This document shows, one piece after another, positions 35,466 to 47,010 of a stretch of 64,000 nucleotides of DNA. Under the pieces are notes generated by a model, which did no database searches, was not told the DNA's origin, and saw only the letters and a program-made list of their open reading frames with translations. Source of the stretch: Lepiota brunneoincarnata (lineage: Eukaryota; Basidiomycota; Agaricomycetes; Agaricales; Agaricaceae). Every line of letters starts with the position of its first letter. The first letter of the stretch is position 1. The stretch lies in assembly GCA_023014365.1 (NCBI GenBank), contig JAEBUN010000027.1, forward strand, positions 434,001 to 498,000, given 5' to 3'. Both the position numbers and the translations under genes were made by a program.

Positions 35466-36431
35466 ATGTCCGCCCCATCCTATGACCCAGAGAATCCCCC
35501 CAGGCCCTCACGGTCTCTGGATGGGAGGGTCGCTATCGTCACAGGCGCGGGGTCCAGGGCTAACGGGATAGGGAACGGCCGAGCAGCATCAATCCTCCTC
35601 GCCGAAGCTGGTGCAAAAGTTATCTGCGCCGACTTGAACTTCGAATGGGCTCAAATCACTGTGACGATGATCACCAAGGAATTCGGCAAAGGAAAGGCTA
35701 TCGCAGTTAAGGCTGACGTTACTCGCGAAGAAGACTGCAAGCGGATAGTCGACTCAGCACTCGAATCTTTCGGTCGTCTCGATATCCTCGTTAACAACGT
35801 CGGGGTTGGAGGTCCGGAGGGGACAGCAGTGGAAGTTGACCCGGCAAAGTGGGCGAAGGGGTTGGAAACAAATGTGACGAGCATGATGTTGATGACCAAG
35901 TTTGCCGTACCCGCCATGCTCAAAAACCCAAAGCATGAGATTAGCGGTCGTGGAAGTATCGTGAATTTAGCGAGTGTCGCAGGAATGGTCGGCGGCACGC
36001 CCAGGTTGTTATATGGCACGAGCAAGGGGGCTGTTATCAACATGACTCGTGCGATGGCCTCCCATCATGCCCCAGACGGGATCAGAGTCAACTGCGTGTG
36101 TCCTGGTAAGTCTGGCCAATCGCGCCTACTCTATAGCTGGTTAGCTGGTCAATTGTGCCTACCTCTAATTACCTCTCTAGGTATGGCTTACACCCCTATG
36201 ATATATAGTAGATCCATTCCGGAGGAGGTCCGAGAATTACGCCGAAATCGGAGTCTTTTGAAAACAGAAGGGAATGGCTGGGACACTGGAGCGGCGGTTC
36301 GTTTCTTGGCGAGTGATGAGGCAAGGTGGATCACAGGGATCCTTCTCCCTGTTGATGCCGGGGCGACTGCGGCTACGCAACACGCGAAAGAATTAACAAT
36401 GTCCTTACCCACCGGTGAGGAAGTTGAATGA
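35466..36431 (+). CDS. Short-chain dehydrogenase/reductase (SDR), intact
   Basis: A classical NAD(P)-dependent SDR with a Rossmann fold. It starts MSAPSYDPENPPRPSRSLDG. The cofactor motif is VTGAGSRANGIG (TGxxxGIG), with ADL and D at the end of beta-2/3, LVNNVG for NNAG, catalytic Ser in IVNLASVAGM, and catalytic Tyr/Lys in LLYGTSKGAV. RVNCVCPG follows, and the C-terminus has FLASDEARWITGILLPVDAG. One 75-nt intron (36106-36180, GTAAGT...CTAG) splits CPG from MAYTPM. Its length is a multiple of three and it contains no stop, so a frame runs through it, but the mirrored copy supports removal. Lengths fit the family (about 315 residues). Substrate unknown. Co-duplicated with the GMC gene, so both may act on one alcohol/aldehyde substrate. 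Confidence 0.88.
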   Translation: MSAPSYDPENPPRPSRSLDGRVAIVTGAGSRANGIGNGRAASILLAEAGAKVICADLNFEWAQITVTMITKEFGKGKAIAVKADVTREEDCKRIVDSALESFGRLDILVNNVGVGGPEGTAVEVDPAKWAKGLETNVTSMMLMTKFAVPAMLKNPKHEISGRGSIVNLASVAGMVGGTPRLLYGTSKGAVINMTRAMASHHAPDGIRVNCVCPGKSGQSRLLYSWLAGQLCLPLITSLGMAYTPMIYSRSIPEEVRELRRNRSLLKTEGNGWDTGAAVRFLASDEARWITGILLPVDAGATAATQHAKELTMSLPTGEEVE

Positions 36432-36540
36432 AAAATGCGAGGTGGACGATGTGGCCGTGAAGTCGATTAGCATATTCAAACATAAACACAAGTACGAGGT
36501 GTCGAGTATTATAAATATATTTGTACAACAGGGTCTAAGA

Positions 36541-39303
36541 TCAATCATGGTGCGACATCGCGCCAGACCTGCATTCTTCGCAACTGCAAACATCGCTCAA
36601 GGTCTCCGCAATAGCACTGAGACTCGTTTGTTGTTCATTAATCCCACCGCTGGTCTTGCCGGGTTTCTTTTCCGCCGTTGCATTTAGCCTGCCAGTAACA
36701 ACGAGGGGAACGTCCTTGTGGGTGTACACCCGTAGCCCGAGATACAGTGCATCTTCGTCGTCGCGTGTGATCACATACTTTGTGGGATCGTTGTCCGTGT
36801 TGTCGGCCGCGAAGACCCACTCTCGTTCTTGCCGATATTTGGGGTCTGGAACGTTGGGATCTGGAAAGTCCTCGAATGAAATCCCGGTCGTATTGCCTTT
36901 TGGCCTGTCATTAGCCGGTTTTGGTTCGGAGGTGGCGACCTTGTCGCCTTTAGGCTGTTTGACCTTCTTAACTGTCTGGACAACTGTCGTTGTCGTTGTC
37001 GTTGTAACCATTTCGACGCTTCCGTCGGTGTCATCTTGCGACTCAACTTCAACAACCTCCGTTTTATCGGCACTAGCGTCTTTGTCCTTTTGCTCTTTTT
37101 CTTCCTTGGCCTTTTTTTCTTCCTGTTCTTTTTGGTACTCCTTGTAGTCGCGCTCGATGAGCGTTTCCAGTGGGGTGGGAATGAAGTTTGCATGGACACT
37201 ATCGGGTTTGATTCAACGAATCCACCCGATTCTCAGAACAAATCCACCTACTTTTGATCGAAATCTCAAAACGAGTAGAATTAGATACTTTTCGTTCTAT
37301 CATAGACGGAGGGGGTAGCGCTTACTCGATGCTATTGACCTGCTCTTGGTGCGAGCAGACATGAGGTACGACAATTTCCGCAGTTGCCAATCGTCGATTG
37401 TCGGCGAGATCTCGCTGCAAGAGTCCAGCTCTCGGTCAATTCTGACCTGAACAAACTGTCATCCAGCTGCATCACCCGCCCATAACATCCTTACTCACGT
37501 AAACGAAGTATTTTCCAGGCTCCAGCTCAATCTCCAGGTTTACGCCTCTTGCCCAGAACATAGCGTGTACCGATTCCGCCAGGGGCTCTTTTTCGCCCTC
37601 CTTGACGAGAACAAAGTTCAAGTTCCAGTATGAACGGTTTGAGATATCACGGAAATAACGCTCGTCCAATCGGGAGAGGAACAATGATGGTAGGGGTCGA
37701 TGTAGGAATGGTAAAGGTGACTAGTCAGAGATCGTCAGTGAATATCCAACTCAGGTCGTGCCCAAGACCTACATGAAACATCGCCGTACTGACCATGCTG
37801 TTGGCAGAGGCCTGCAGGGAACTCTGAGCCATTGGGAGGACATGATCCAGCTCGAATCGAACAATATTGTCCGATCAATCTGGGAAAAGCATTCCAACCA
37901 GTCCTTGTCTTGGAGCATCATCAGCATCCGGGAAGAATCGTAGGGGAAGTATCTCACATTCCATCACAAATTGACCATCATCGCCAAAGACGTGTCCAAG
38001 TTCATCTAGAATTTCTAACCACTCCTTCGTCCATTCCTTCGAGCCGTCGGACCAGGGCCCAGTCCATTCCGTCGTTCCCCAAGGATTGCGAACCACGACG
38101 AACCGTTTGCCCTTACATTCAACGGCCTTCAAGACAGAGTATGCGTGGCCTCCAACGAGACCTTGGACCCTGATGCTGTCTAAGCCGTTGCGAGTGGTAC
38201 TAAGATCCGCAAAGGAACACGCGAAAAGGCGGTCCTGATTAGCGCGCAATAACTCCTCTGTCCAAAATTTATCCTTATAGAGGATGTCCTAAGGAGATAT
38301 CGTGATCAGATTCCCGGGAACCGGATAAAGACGATTCAGGTTTTGTACCTTGGTTTGCAAGAAGCTTGAGACGCCTCTGTCGTCCCCCGTTGAGTATATA
38401 TCAAAGGAATAATACCAATGCAAGTCCTCACCCGGTCAGATCTTCGATAGCTTCACAGGTATGGCCTCCGTTCAAATGAGAGTAGTTTCCATGTAGCTTC
38501 GCATATGCTTTTTCAATGAGCGGCACCCATGTTTCTCCAAGGGAGCCGGAGCTCGCAAAGTAGAGCGTCTTGCCGCCCTGGCGTGCTGAAGAGTTATAGC
38601 GATCCTTGTCAAAGTGGTACAGCTCTTGTTCTGCCCTAGTGAGTTCCTCGTACTTGGGTACTCGTGTGAATAATAGGCTATTAAAAGTTTCAGCACCGAC
38701 CAGCAGGACTGGGAAAACGACTTACTCATCAATCACAACAGTCACCCAGGCGTTGTCGCGGAAGAATATGAAGCCGTAAACTCCAACTTCCTCGTCTCTC
38801 TGCCAGAAAATTTACAGTCCATTCATGGGATGATTAAATTTGCGACCCACCTTGACGCAAAATTTCTTCACCAGTTCTGGTGCGTTCGAAACTGTAGCCA
38901 GAGCAGAGAGGAACCAGCAGTCGCCCAGCATTCCTTGGACGATGTCATTTGAATCTGGTACCCCGCCGACGAAGAACTGCGGGTTGTCGAATATTTGTGT
39001 GACACGGTGAACGTCTGCTGGGCTGAAGTTGTCCCCCTTTTTGGTGAAAAGCCCCCAGAGACATCGGTTCTTGTCGCCCTCTAGGTCGAATTCGAGATCT
39101 CTACCCTGCGGAATGAGCTGCGTCCGAGTTGGGAGGGGGAGGTACCCATACCTGAATTTCCTATTTTTTGCCCGACAGTCCTTTGCGATACGCTCAACCT
39201 TCTTTTCACAGTCATCGATGGCCTTTTCAAGCTCTGAGGTGACGAGGAGGCTCGGAAGCTGTTGTACGAAGGAGACCGTCTTCAGCGTTGTTGTGGTCGC
39301 CAT
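36541..39303 (-). pseudogene. Calpain-like cysteine protease 2, two one-base frameshifts
   Basis: It starts MATTTTLKTVSF. The order is as in calpain 1: ELEKAIDDCEKKVERIAKDC, catalytic Cys in GMLGDCWFLSALA, RDEEVGVYGFIFFRDN, VPKYEELTRAEQ, KAYAKLHGNYSHLNGG, LTGGVSSFLQTK, catalytic His in LVGGHAYSVLKAVE, Asn in RNPWGTTEWTGPW, domain III (DRTILFDSSW, DERYFRD, LEPGKYFVYV) and a Lys/Glu-rich tail with TTTTTTTVVQTVKKVK, ending GAMSHHD. All catalytic residues are present. Two extra bases break it: one at about 37789 (WSVRRCF where calpain 1 has WSFGDVS) and one at about 37678 (IIVPLP instead of IIVLSR). Introns are otherwise regular. Either recently inactivated or a consensus error; the identical site spacing of exons favours a young duplicate. 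Confidence 0.75.
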
Positions 39304-39382
39304 CTGGGGCGTGACGGGTAAATATGGGAAAAAGATTGTCCGGGAACAGGAAGTTTGATGCTGAACGACCAAATGGGCTCTA

Positions 39383-39396
39383 TTCTTATATAGTCA
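39383..39396 (-). promoter_or_regulatory. TATA box of calpain 2
   Basis: ACTATATAAGAAT is read on the minus strand about 85-90 bp upstream of the ATG at 39303. Confidence 0.5.
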
Positions 39397-39399
39397 CCG

Positions 39400-40507
39400 C
39401 GCGGACAAGCTCTTGAGCGTTTATCATGGGCTCCTTGACAATGTGGTGTTTGACGACACAGCCTTTCTGGATGGTAACCCTAGATTGGCAAACCCAGATG
39501 TTGCGGTGATGGCAGGGAATGCCGTTGGAAATCCTGTAAAGCGCTAGGCCTTTGCTTAAGGCCTGAAGGCGGGCGCTTGACGTGAACGTTTGAGCTCCTG
39601 TTCCAGGGTGGCATGCTCCAATGAAAAAGGACGCGGGGGTCTCCTTCTCAAATTGGTCACATGACTCGGATGAGCACACGGATTAAATTGGTATCGGCTG
39701 TTGTTACATGTTTTTCACACCGATTTTAACTGTGAAAACCCCGCTATGTAGACCGCTGAATCCACTTGAACTTTGCTATTTGATCCATACATAAAACAAA
39801 AAAGTATTGCTTGATAGACTTGCAGTCTATTTAAATACTGTATCTCATTGATTTCTTGCCTAAATTCTATTGGAATTGTTCCTAGAATCTCAGAGCTAGT
39901 AGTAGCATCATGCAGCTAAAAATATGTAAAGTATCTTATGAGAAAAAGAAGAATCACCCATGTTATAAACAAGCTATGTTGCAAACAAACATATGGAGAA
40001 CATCACAAACACAATAATTATTTCTATGTCTTTGTGCGGGCGCCAAGCCATTCATTCACAAATTGATCGTAAATCCGGCATGGTTTGACACTCCGCTGCG
40101 GCCGGCGTGATCAATTGATCAGCATGATGGCTCGTCTAAGCAGCCTACAACAGCAACTACTTAGATGTTGTGAGGCCTCAATTATAATAATCAGTGTTTG
40201 ATGGGTAATTTTATACAAGACATAAAGCACATAGATTAACCTGATGAGAGCACACGGTGGAATGAACGAATCATATGATTCATTATTCATTAATGCTCGC
40301 TGCGCGAGCCGAAAAAAAGTCCAGCATTCAAACAATGATGGCATCACACGGGACTCGTCTTACACCTCTAGCACCACAAACTGAGTTAATTAGCTGTAAA
40401 TTTAGGTAAATCAAACCTAGTTCAACCATAAATTATCAGGAAATAAAAGTACTTTACCTCGGAATTTACCCGCCAAAATCACCTACTTTACGAGCCGAGC
40501 CAGCCAA
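39400..40507. other. AT-rich gene-free region
   Basis: No reading frame with support is present. The stretch from about 39700 is markedly AT-rich and leads into the solo LTR, consistent with old transposon debris. Confidence 0.4.
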
Positions 40508-40512
40508 CTCCC
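40508..40512. repeat. Left target-site duplication of the solo LTR
   Basis: CTCCC abuts the TGTTG end and is identical to the five bases after the CAACA end. Confidence 0.85.
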
Positions 40513-40688
40513 TGTTGGAATTAGCAATTCCGGCAAACTGGCGGAATGCCCCTGACCGCCTCATGGAGGCCATGTTGTAGGTAGATTTATATACACCTGT
40601 AGTTTACCAGTAGTACCTTGTCCGTTTACCTCCCTTCCCTTCCTCTTGTCGCCTCGTCGTTGTCCACCTTCTTGAGTTGATTTCAACA
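40513..40688. mobile_element. Solo LTR (176 bp)
   Basis: It starts TGTTGGAATT and ends TTTCAACA, giving the inverted TGTTG/CAACA ends of an LTR. It is flanked by the 5-bp direct repeat CTCCC at 40508-40512 and 40689-40693. An internal TATATA lies at about 40590. No primer-binding site or internal retrotransposon sequence follows, so it is a recombination remnant. LTR length suits a Copia-type element, but class cannot be told. Confidence 0.85.
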
Positions 40689-40693
40689 CTCCC
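40689..40693. repeat. Right target-site duplication of the solo LTR
   Basis: CTCCC follows the CAACA end and matches the left flank. Confidence 0.85.
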
Positions 40694-40702
40694 CACCCCG
40701 AG

Positions 40703-41642
40703 TTGGAAGGAAAGTGTCCCTCCCTGGCAATGGGAGGCTTGTATTTGATTTTATTTCTTATTGCTCTCTATATATATCCAGTTTACTTAGAGAGATATAT
40801 CCAAGGGATAGAACCAGCAGCTTATGCATGTACTTACTTTGCATGCAGGGAGAAAGATAGTGCTCATCAACGACGCGATGCTGATGAGATCAAGGGATTG
40901 AACCTGAAGGTTTCGGCCATCACGGCTTCGGTGATGGCCGCGTCAATTATCAGTGGTAAGTATGCTTATGTCACAATTCTGACAAGAAGACTGTTCCTGC
41001 ACCTCCTTTACTTGCGACCAAGACACTTGTATAACTACCTCTATTGTACAAATCCAACAGGCTGTAGAGGTAATTTGGCTGGTGGGGCACCCATAATAGC
41101 TCAAGTGTCAGCTTAGCACAACATACCAGCTTAGGATAACCAGCTCAACACTTCAAGTTTGGTAGACGCTCAGTCAGCTCAATCATCTCTGGCCTATCCA
41201 GATTCACAAAGGGTACAAGAGAGATGGCTATACAACGAAATGCGAGTGACACTATACTCTCAACTTTCATCGCCATGACCATCGAGGATATGCAGGGCGA
41301 GCCCGTCACAGAGCTGGTGATATTGGACATGAAGGTATCTAGTAAAAATATTGTGCCTCAGAAGTATCTCAGCTACCATCTCATAACGAGAGTGACATAC
41401 ACAAAGATCGTATGACGAATAAATGAATAGGTACATTGCGAGTGATGACAGGGAAGGCAAAGCCGACAGAAGGGAAACCAGATGAGTACCTGTAGTATGG
41501 GAAGCATGTAGAACGATGGGGGGTAAATGAACCAAGACCAACCAGCTGTTGTTACAAGGGTGAATGAATCCCAAAAAAAAAACACATACTACCAGCACAC
41601 GGCGTATCTTGAAGAGATGAGAAAATAACGTCGGCGACGTAA
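40703..41642. other. Unassigned region between the solo LTR and the Opi1 gene
   Basis: A plus-strand frame at 40703-41116 contains a hydrophobic segment (YLILFLIALYIYPVYLE) and the segment KGLNLKVSAITASVMAASII before a GTAAGTATG donor. It could be part of an unknown small membrane-protein gene, but no partner exon can be fixed. The rest is the 3' flank of the Opi1 gene. Confidence 0.25.
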
Positions 41643-44506
41643 TCACGAATCGACATCCATCCGCGCCGAACCTCCCTTTCTCGGAGCAGTAGGATCTCCC
41701 TCAGCCTCGCCGTCAAGCGAATCCCCTTCCAAAGGAAGCACAGCAGCGGGGAACTTGGGCGTATTATATCTGGATGCAATATGCATCGAGGCAAGTGGGA
41801 TGGCACCTGGGTCAGGTGCATTAGCCCCAGAACCGCCGAACGCGTCTCGCGTAGACGTCGAGTTCGGAATGGAAGGAGAAGCAAATGCAGTGCCGGTAGG
41901 TGTTGAAGGCATACTCGACGCGGCAGTGTAAGAGGAAACTGATTGATATCCACTCCCGAGGCTGAGGGTAGTATTGGCGGTGAAGGGAGAGGTTGGGATC
42001 GAACCAGAGAAGGAAGTCTCGTCCTCGGCAAACCCAGAGGAGCCGCTCTCACCACGTCGGTGAGTTAGGGGGCGATACGCCGACCGGCTTCCTTGACGTT
42101 GTCCGGAGCCGTATTGCGTTTCAGTGTGGGTGGGCCCAAGATCTTCAACAAGCGCATCTTCATCGACATTGTCTTGGCCCCCACGTTGAACGCCAACAAT
42201 GCGCAGACGATTCACCCATCTGTTGAGATATTAGGATGGAATTAGCCGTAAAGAAAAAAAAATACGCACGCGTCGGCACGATCTAGACTATCTTTCACAA
42301 CACCTGTCACATTGCGCATCATATCCAAACTCTCCGTCGCGAACGTAAGAATTCGTTGTGCGGCGGCGGTAGCAGTCGAATGCGATACTTGCTGACTACC
42401 AGCAGGAGCGGGAGCATCCGCAGGGGATTGGAGGTGGTAGGGATGTGAATGAGAGTGAGAGTGGGGGTGAGCATGCAGATCCAGAGGCGAAGGAGATGGC
42501 GCGCGAGAACCTGCGCCCCGTTCCCGATATGCAGCACGCTTGTCCTTCCCTTGGCCCCTCCGGTGGACACCCGTACTGCTTCCTGCCGCAGCTACTGTTT
42601 CCCGCTCCCTTTCACCGGCTGCTCCAATAGTGATGACAGCTGGGACAGGCACAGCCCCTGAAGGCCCACTAGTAGCAGCGGCTCTGGTCGCCCATCGCTG
42701 TGGTAGTTTTAAGATAAAGCCCCTGACTTTCCCGCGAGCAGGCTCGGGCAGTGCACCACCGGCGTACTTGCTCACCACATCAATCATTTGTCGAACAGTT
42801 GAAACAATATCTTTGCGGACTTCAGTGAGCTTTCTGAGGTGTTCCTCGGAAATAGGGGGACGACGGCGGGAACCGGAGCTGGGGCGGGGGACGGGTTGGA
42901 TGCTCTCGATGAAATCGCGGAGAATGATGATCTGAGCGTCTATGTGAGCAGTTGCACACTGGAAACACCAACTAGTCAGCCACGACACCAGCCAAGTCAG
43001 AAAGATCAGTGCGTACCTGCAACCACTGTAGACAATACTTGAGTCTCCTCATATTTTCTTCCCTCAGGGCAACACCAAGGCTACCCGCTTCCAGTAGCAC
43101 TGCTTGCCATCGGCTGCGCTGGGCCACCTGCCTTTCCGGGTTCTGGTTTGATCCTGGACTCTGCGGTGAATCTCTTGATTCTCCCCGAAGGGGGCTTGAA
43201 CGCTCATGCCGGTGATGTTCAGGGGAAGGATATCGTTTTCCAGGTGATCCAAGCTGGTCATCCGCACGTAGAGGTGAACAGGGCCTAGAGTATTCTACTG
43301 GAGATTTGGTCCCGGAACTTGACGCACGAGAGTATGAATGTGTGGCTAGGAACACGGTCAACGTGACTTTCGACAAGGTCATGACGCGAACACGTACATT
43401 GGATCCACCGAGGCACACTCATATCACTTCCTTCGTACGGTCGCTCCATGTTGACATCGTGATCGCTGTGTCTATACCTGTCGTGTTCGCGGTCGCCATC
43501 CTCTGGGGCGGCAGTCCCATCCAGAGTTTTGGTCCTTAACTTTGGTCGGCCCCTTTCAGGGCTGCCCACCGATAAGGTTGGGCTAGTATCATTGGGGTTA
43601 GATAGGCGCCGACTAGTCGACGCATGCGCGCTGATAGACGAAGCAGGCAATCGGGGTGAAGTAGGCTCAGGGCCGATAGATGGTCTCCGGTATTTGTCAA
43701 GCTAGAAGCGAAAGGGAGTCAGACAAACGTCGGAATAAAACACAGAGGGAATACTAGAACTGAAGCAAAGGAGCGAGATCGGACCAAAGGCATGACCACA
43801 GCAGTCGTGGGAGGGTCCCTGCATCAAACCGCTACAGGGTTCTCGGCCAGGGGTGTGAAATAAAGGAAAATCGATGGCGATCGCCTGGAAGCAAAAGGGG
43901 CAGATGGTGGGGACGAAGGGCTCAAATAATAACGATGATGCGAGCTGGTTACGCCGAATGTAAAAGCGAAAATCATAACTTACTCGGTCAAGTTGACGAC
44001 ATGCGAATTGATCGAGCTGGTTAACAGGGAGGCGATCGATGACCGGCTTCGAGACGGCCTTGACGCTAGACTCTACCATCTCGGCGCCATACTGTTCATG
44101 TGTACATGTGTAATTATCCTCTGGAATTGGTCAAGGTAAAGGGAAAAAATCACTTTTAAGGCCCTGGAGGAAGCTTTCCCATGCTCGTATGCACGAATGG
44201 CTGTTCCAACGAGGGGGAAGGAGGACATGCGCGAGACGAAGTCCGAGCTTGGGGACTGCTGCTGCTGAGCTCCATCCTGCTCCTCGTTTCCGTCTCCTGT
44301 TGTCGCGGGCTGGTCTATCCAATGGCGTATGAGATATTGAGAGAAAAAGAGTGATCCGTGTCGGACTCACGGTCCCCGGAAGAGGAAGCAGTGGCGGTTG
44401 CTATGCGCGAGCGCATATCACCAAGGGCACGCACTGCAATGTCGACGCGGACGCTCTCGTCTTCGTTGGTTGTGCTGACAAGAGAGGGTGTTTCTGGGGG
44501 CGGCAT
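41643..44506 (-). CDS. OPI1: Opi1-family transcriptional repressor of phospholipid genes
   Basis: In yeast Opi1 binds phosphatidic acid at the ER and represses INO1-type genes when inositol is available; the basidiomycete role is inferred from family. It starts MPPPETPSLVSTTNEDESVR. Opi1-domain blocks follow in order: VDIAVRALGDMR, RMSSFPLVGTAIRAYEHGKA, YGAEMVESSVKAVSKPVIDR, VNQLDQFACRQLDR, then LDKYRRPSIGPEP, and RWQAVLLEAGSLGVALREE with RRLKYCLQWLQCATAHIDAQ. Long Ser/Pro-rich linkers and a His/Ser repeat (HPHSHSHSHPYH) separate these from AAQRILTFATESLDMMRNVT and WVNRLRIVGVQRG. The C-terminus is Ser/Thr-rich and ends KGGSARMDVDS. Seven exons can be joined without a frame break; one intron (about 43705-43986) is unusually long. 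Tandem with the C2H2 gene, 117 bp apart. Confidence 0.85.
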
Positions 44507-44623
44507 GGCGGTGGTAATGGTAAAGGATTGGGGAAGAGTATGAATTGAATGGATTTTGCATGTGAAATTGTCGATCAACAAGAACAAACACCACCTGACT
44601 TAATTACTTCTAAAAATAGATAT

Positions 44624-47010
44624 TCAATGTTTTTCCAGATGGATCCTCACGTGCTGGCCCAGGTTGTCGCGTCTGCTGAAAGTCTTGTCGCAGCCCTCGA
44701 ACGGGCAGGGGTGCGCTGAAAGATAAGTCAGCCAGCTGTAGATAGAAATATGAACGGACCACTCACGTTTGTCGTTTGTGTGGATGCTCCGCACATGTCG
44801 CTTCAGATGCTCTCCCCGGACAAAACACTTGCCGCACCCAGGCACCTTACATACATACACCCGCTTCCACTCCTCCCCATCTCGCCGACGCGTCGAGCTC
44901 TCACTCTCACCGGTACCCTGGACCATCTTCTCCGCAACGAAGGGGACCTTTCTCCCTCTGCTCTTCTTGATCAAGTGCGGTACAGGCTCGGGTAGCGGAA
45001 TGTGTCCATTTCGTCTCCTTCTCCCCGTCCTAACCTGAGAATCGTACTCCACAGAACTCCTTTGCTCCTCCTGGTATTCCTTGAAGCGGAAACGGCACGT
45101 ACGTTCCCCAAGCGCTGGTGGGCGACTTGCCGCTCATCATCGTAACTTGAGCCAAGGCAAGCGCAGCACTCCCCTTCGCCTTTCCTTTATTCCGTCTGCG
45201 CTTTATAGATCCCTTCTCCTCATCCTTGCATTCTCTTGAGTACGAACTGGAAGTATTCATGCTGGCGGTAAAACGAGTCCGCGTGCTTCTACTCCTGCTC
45301 GAATTGCTTCTAGTTTCAGTCGCCGTAGAATGACGCTCAACAGGGACGGGACGAGGGTCCAGCATTCTTCCACCCGCTGTATGTTGCAGGCGAAGGCGAC
45401 CTGGATGGGGAATAGGCATCGTCCTCGTCGTCATTCATCCGAATCATCCTCACTCCCCTCCCAATCCAACCAGACCTCTCTTTCCTTCCCTTTACTCCCA
45501 GAAACCGATCCCAACCTCCTCCTTTTCCTCTCCCGTCTCTCCTCCGGCTCCTCATCTTCACCAAACCCACTGTCCACGCTGACTTGACGCAGACCCAACA
45601 TTTCTCTCCTCATTGACCTTTCGATCTTCTCATCCCCTTCAACCTCAGAATCCGTCCCATCACTCCTCTTCCGCTTCCTACTCACTGCCAGACTTCCCCC
45701 CGCCCTGTTCCCTCCAACATTCCCCTGCACACTCCCACAGTCTCCCAAAGTCGACCCAGATCTCCTTCCCTCCTCCAACTTTTCACCTTGCCAACCCAAC
45801 ACCGGCATATGCCTACTCCTCGTGGGGATCGGCAACGACATGGGCACACTCGAATACTGCACCCCACCACCCCCACGTCTCAAACCGCTCTCCGTCCTCC
45901 CCACCCCACCTGCTCCCCCCAAATCCTTCATAACCCTCATCGGCTCAATCCCCACCTCTAGCTCTCCGGCAGTTCGTCGCCGGTCACGCTCCCTGTCATC
46001 AAATGACAACTCGTTTCCCCGCTGACAACCCAGACAACACGAACGAAAGCCCATCACCCTGTCGTGTTCCCATCCGTCGCATTCCCACTCGTATCCACAA
46101 CAATGCTCCCATGCGTATCATACTGCAGCAGTAGAGGCGAAAACGACGAAGGCAAAAGCTCGATAGAACTGGGAAGATACGAAGCCGACGATGACGACGA
46201 CGACGACGTGGCACTCGCTCCAAGACCCCTACCCACATTCAAGCTAGAACCGCTCGAATCGAGGTGAATTCCGTCCCGTGCAAGTCGTTCGGGTGACCTA
46301 TACATCCCAAAAGGGCCCATTGGGGAGGTTCCGGCATGTCGCGGAGACGATAGGGCATGAACACCACTACCCTGAGACTTTGAAATATCCATATCGGAAG
46401 CGCTCCTCTCTATAGTATGCTGCGTCGTCGTAGAATCTCTAATCCCGAGTCCATAGTCATTGTCCAATGCAAGAGCTTGAATATCCGAAAGCGAGCCAAA
46501 GGGTCTAGAGAGAGATGTCGGAAGATAGGGGTGCAACAGATCCGAATCCGGTGCATGAGCAAGATACCGCGCTTCACCACCCAGTGAAGATGAATACATA
46601 TCCCGGTCGCTCCCGTTCGAAAGAACCGAACTTGGTGTGATAGTCGATGATCCCTGTACTGGTGGGGGTTGTGGTTGTTGTTGTTGTTGTTGTTGTTGTT
46701 GTTGACCAAGCCCAAGTCCACCGAGCAAGTAGAAGCCAAACTCATTGAACGCCGCTGCACCATCATGACTGCCCGACCCCCCCGCCATCAGCCTCCATTT
46801 GATCATTAAGAGAAACACATACCTCAACGCATTCGACATAAACTGCGCAGCGCTCCTCGGCACAGGACTCGCAGGGTCAACGTCCATCGTGGTTTCCTGA
46901 TGAAGTCGTTGTGGATGACTCGGTCCTGGCCGCGCGACGAACGAGGGTAAAGCAGTATCCGGTGCCGAGTCAACATCCTCGTTCCGAATGCCATGTGGGG
47001 CAGGATCCAT
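44624..47010 (-). CDS. C2H2 zinc-finger transcription factor (two C-terminal fingers)
   Basis: It starts MDPAPHGIRNEDVD. The N-terminal two thirds are disordered: a poly-Gln run (about 46680-46705), Ser runs (TSSSSSSSAS), Gly- and Arg-rich parts, and acidic or basic patches such as RKRKRSDGTDSEVEGDEK. The last two exons encode adjacent C2H2 fingers, CKVPGCGKCFVRGEHLKRHV with SIH, linked by TNDKPH to CPFEGCDKTFSRRDNLGQHV with RIH, and end LEKHU-free at LEKH plus stop. This layout (two fingers at the extreme C-terminus, RSIHTNDKP linker) is that of Msn2/Msn4-like stress regulators. Five introns (about 50-65 nt) all hold frame. DNA-binding nuclear protein; targets unknown. Confidence 0.85.

Noticed and set aside
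36106..36180. SDR1 as a single uninterrupted 340-residue frame
   Set aside because: The inserted 25 residues have GTAAGT and CTAG borders and interrupt the conserved CPG motif; SDR2 has the same donor. Intron retention only looks open because its length is a multiple of three.
39700..40507. Full retrotransposon upstream of the solo LTR
   Set aside because: No gag/pol-like frame, primer-binding site or second LTR was visible.
43705..43986. Separate gene from the long minus-strand frame in the Opi1 region
   Set aside because: It lies between QLDR and LDKYRR of the Opi1 domain with proper splice sites, so it is a long intron.
45330..46267. Many long frames on both strands over the C2H2 gene
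   Set aside because: Shadows caused by low-complexity Ser/Pro/Gly/Arg coding; only the minus-strand chain ends in zinc fingers.
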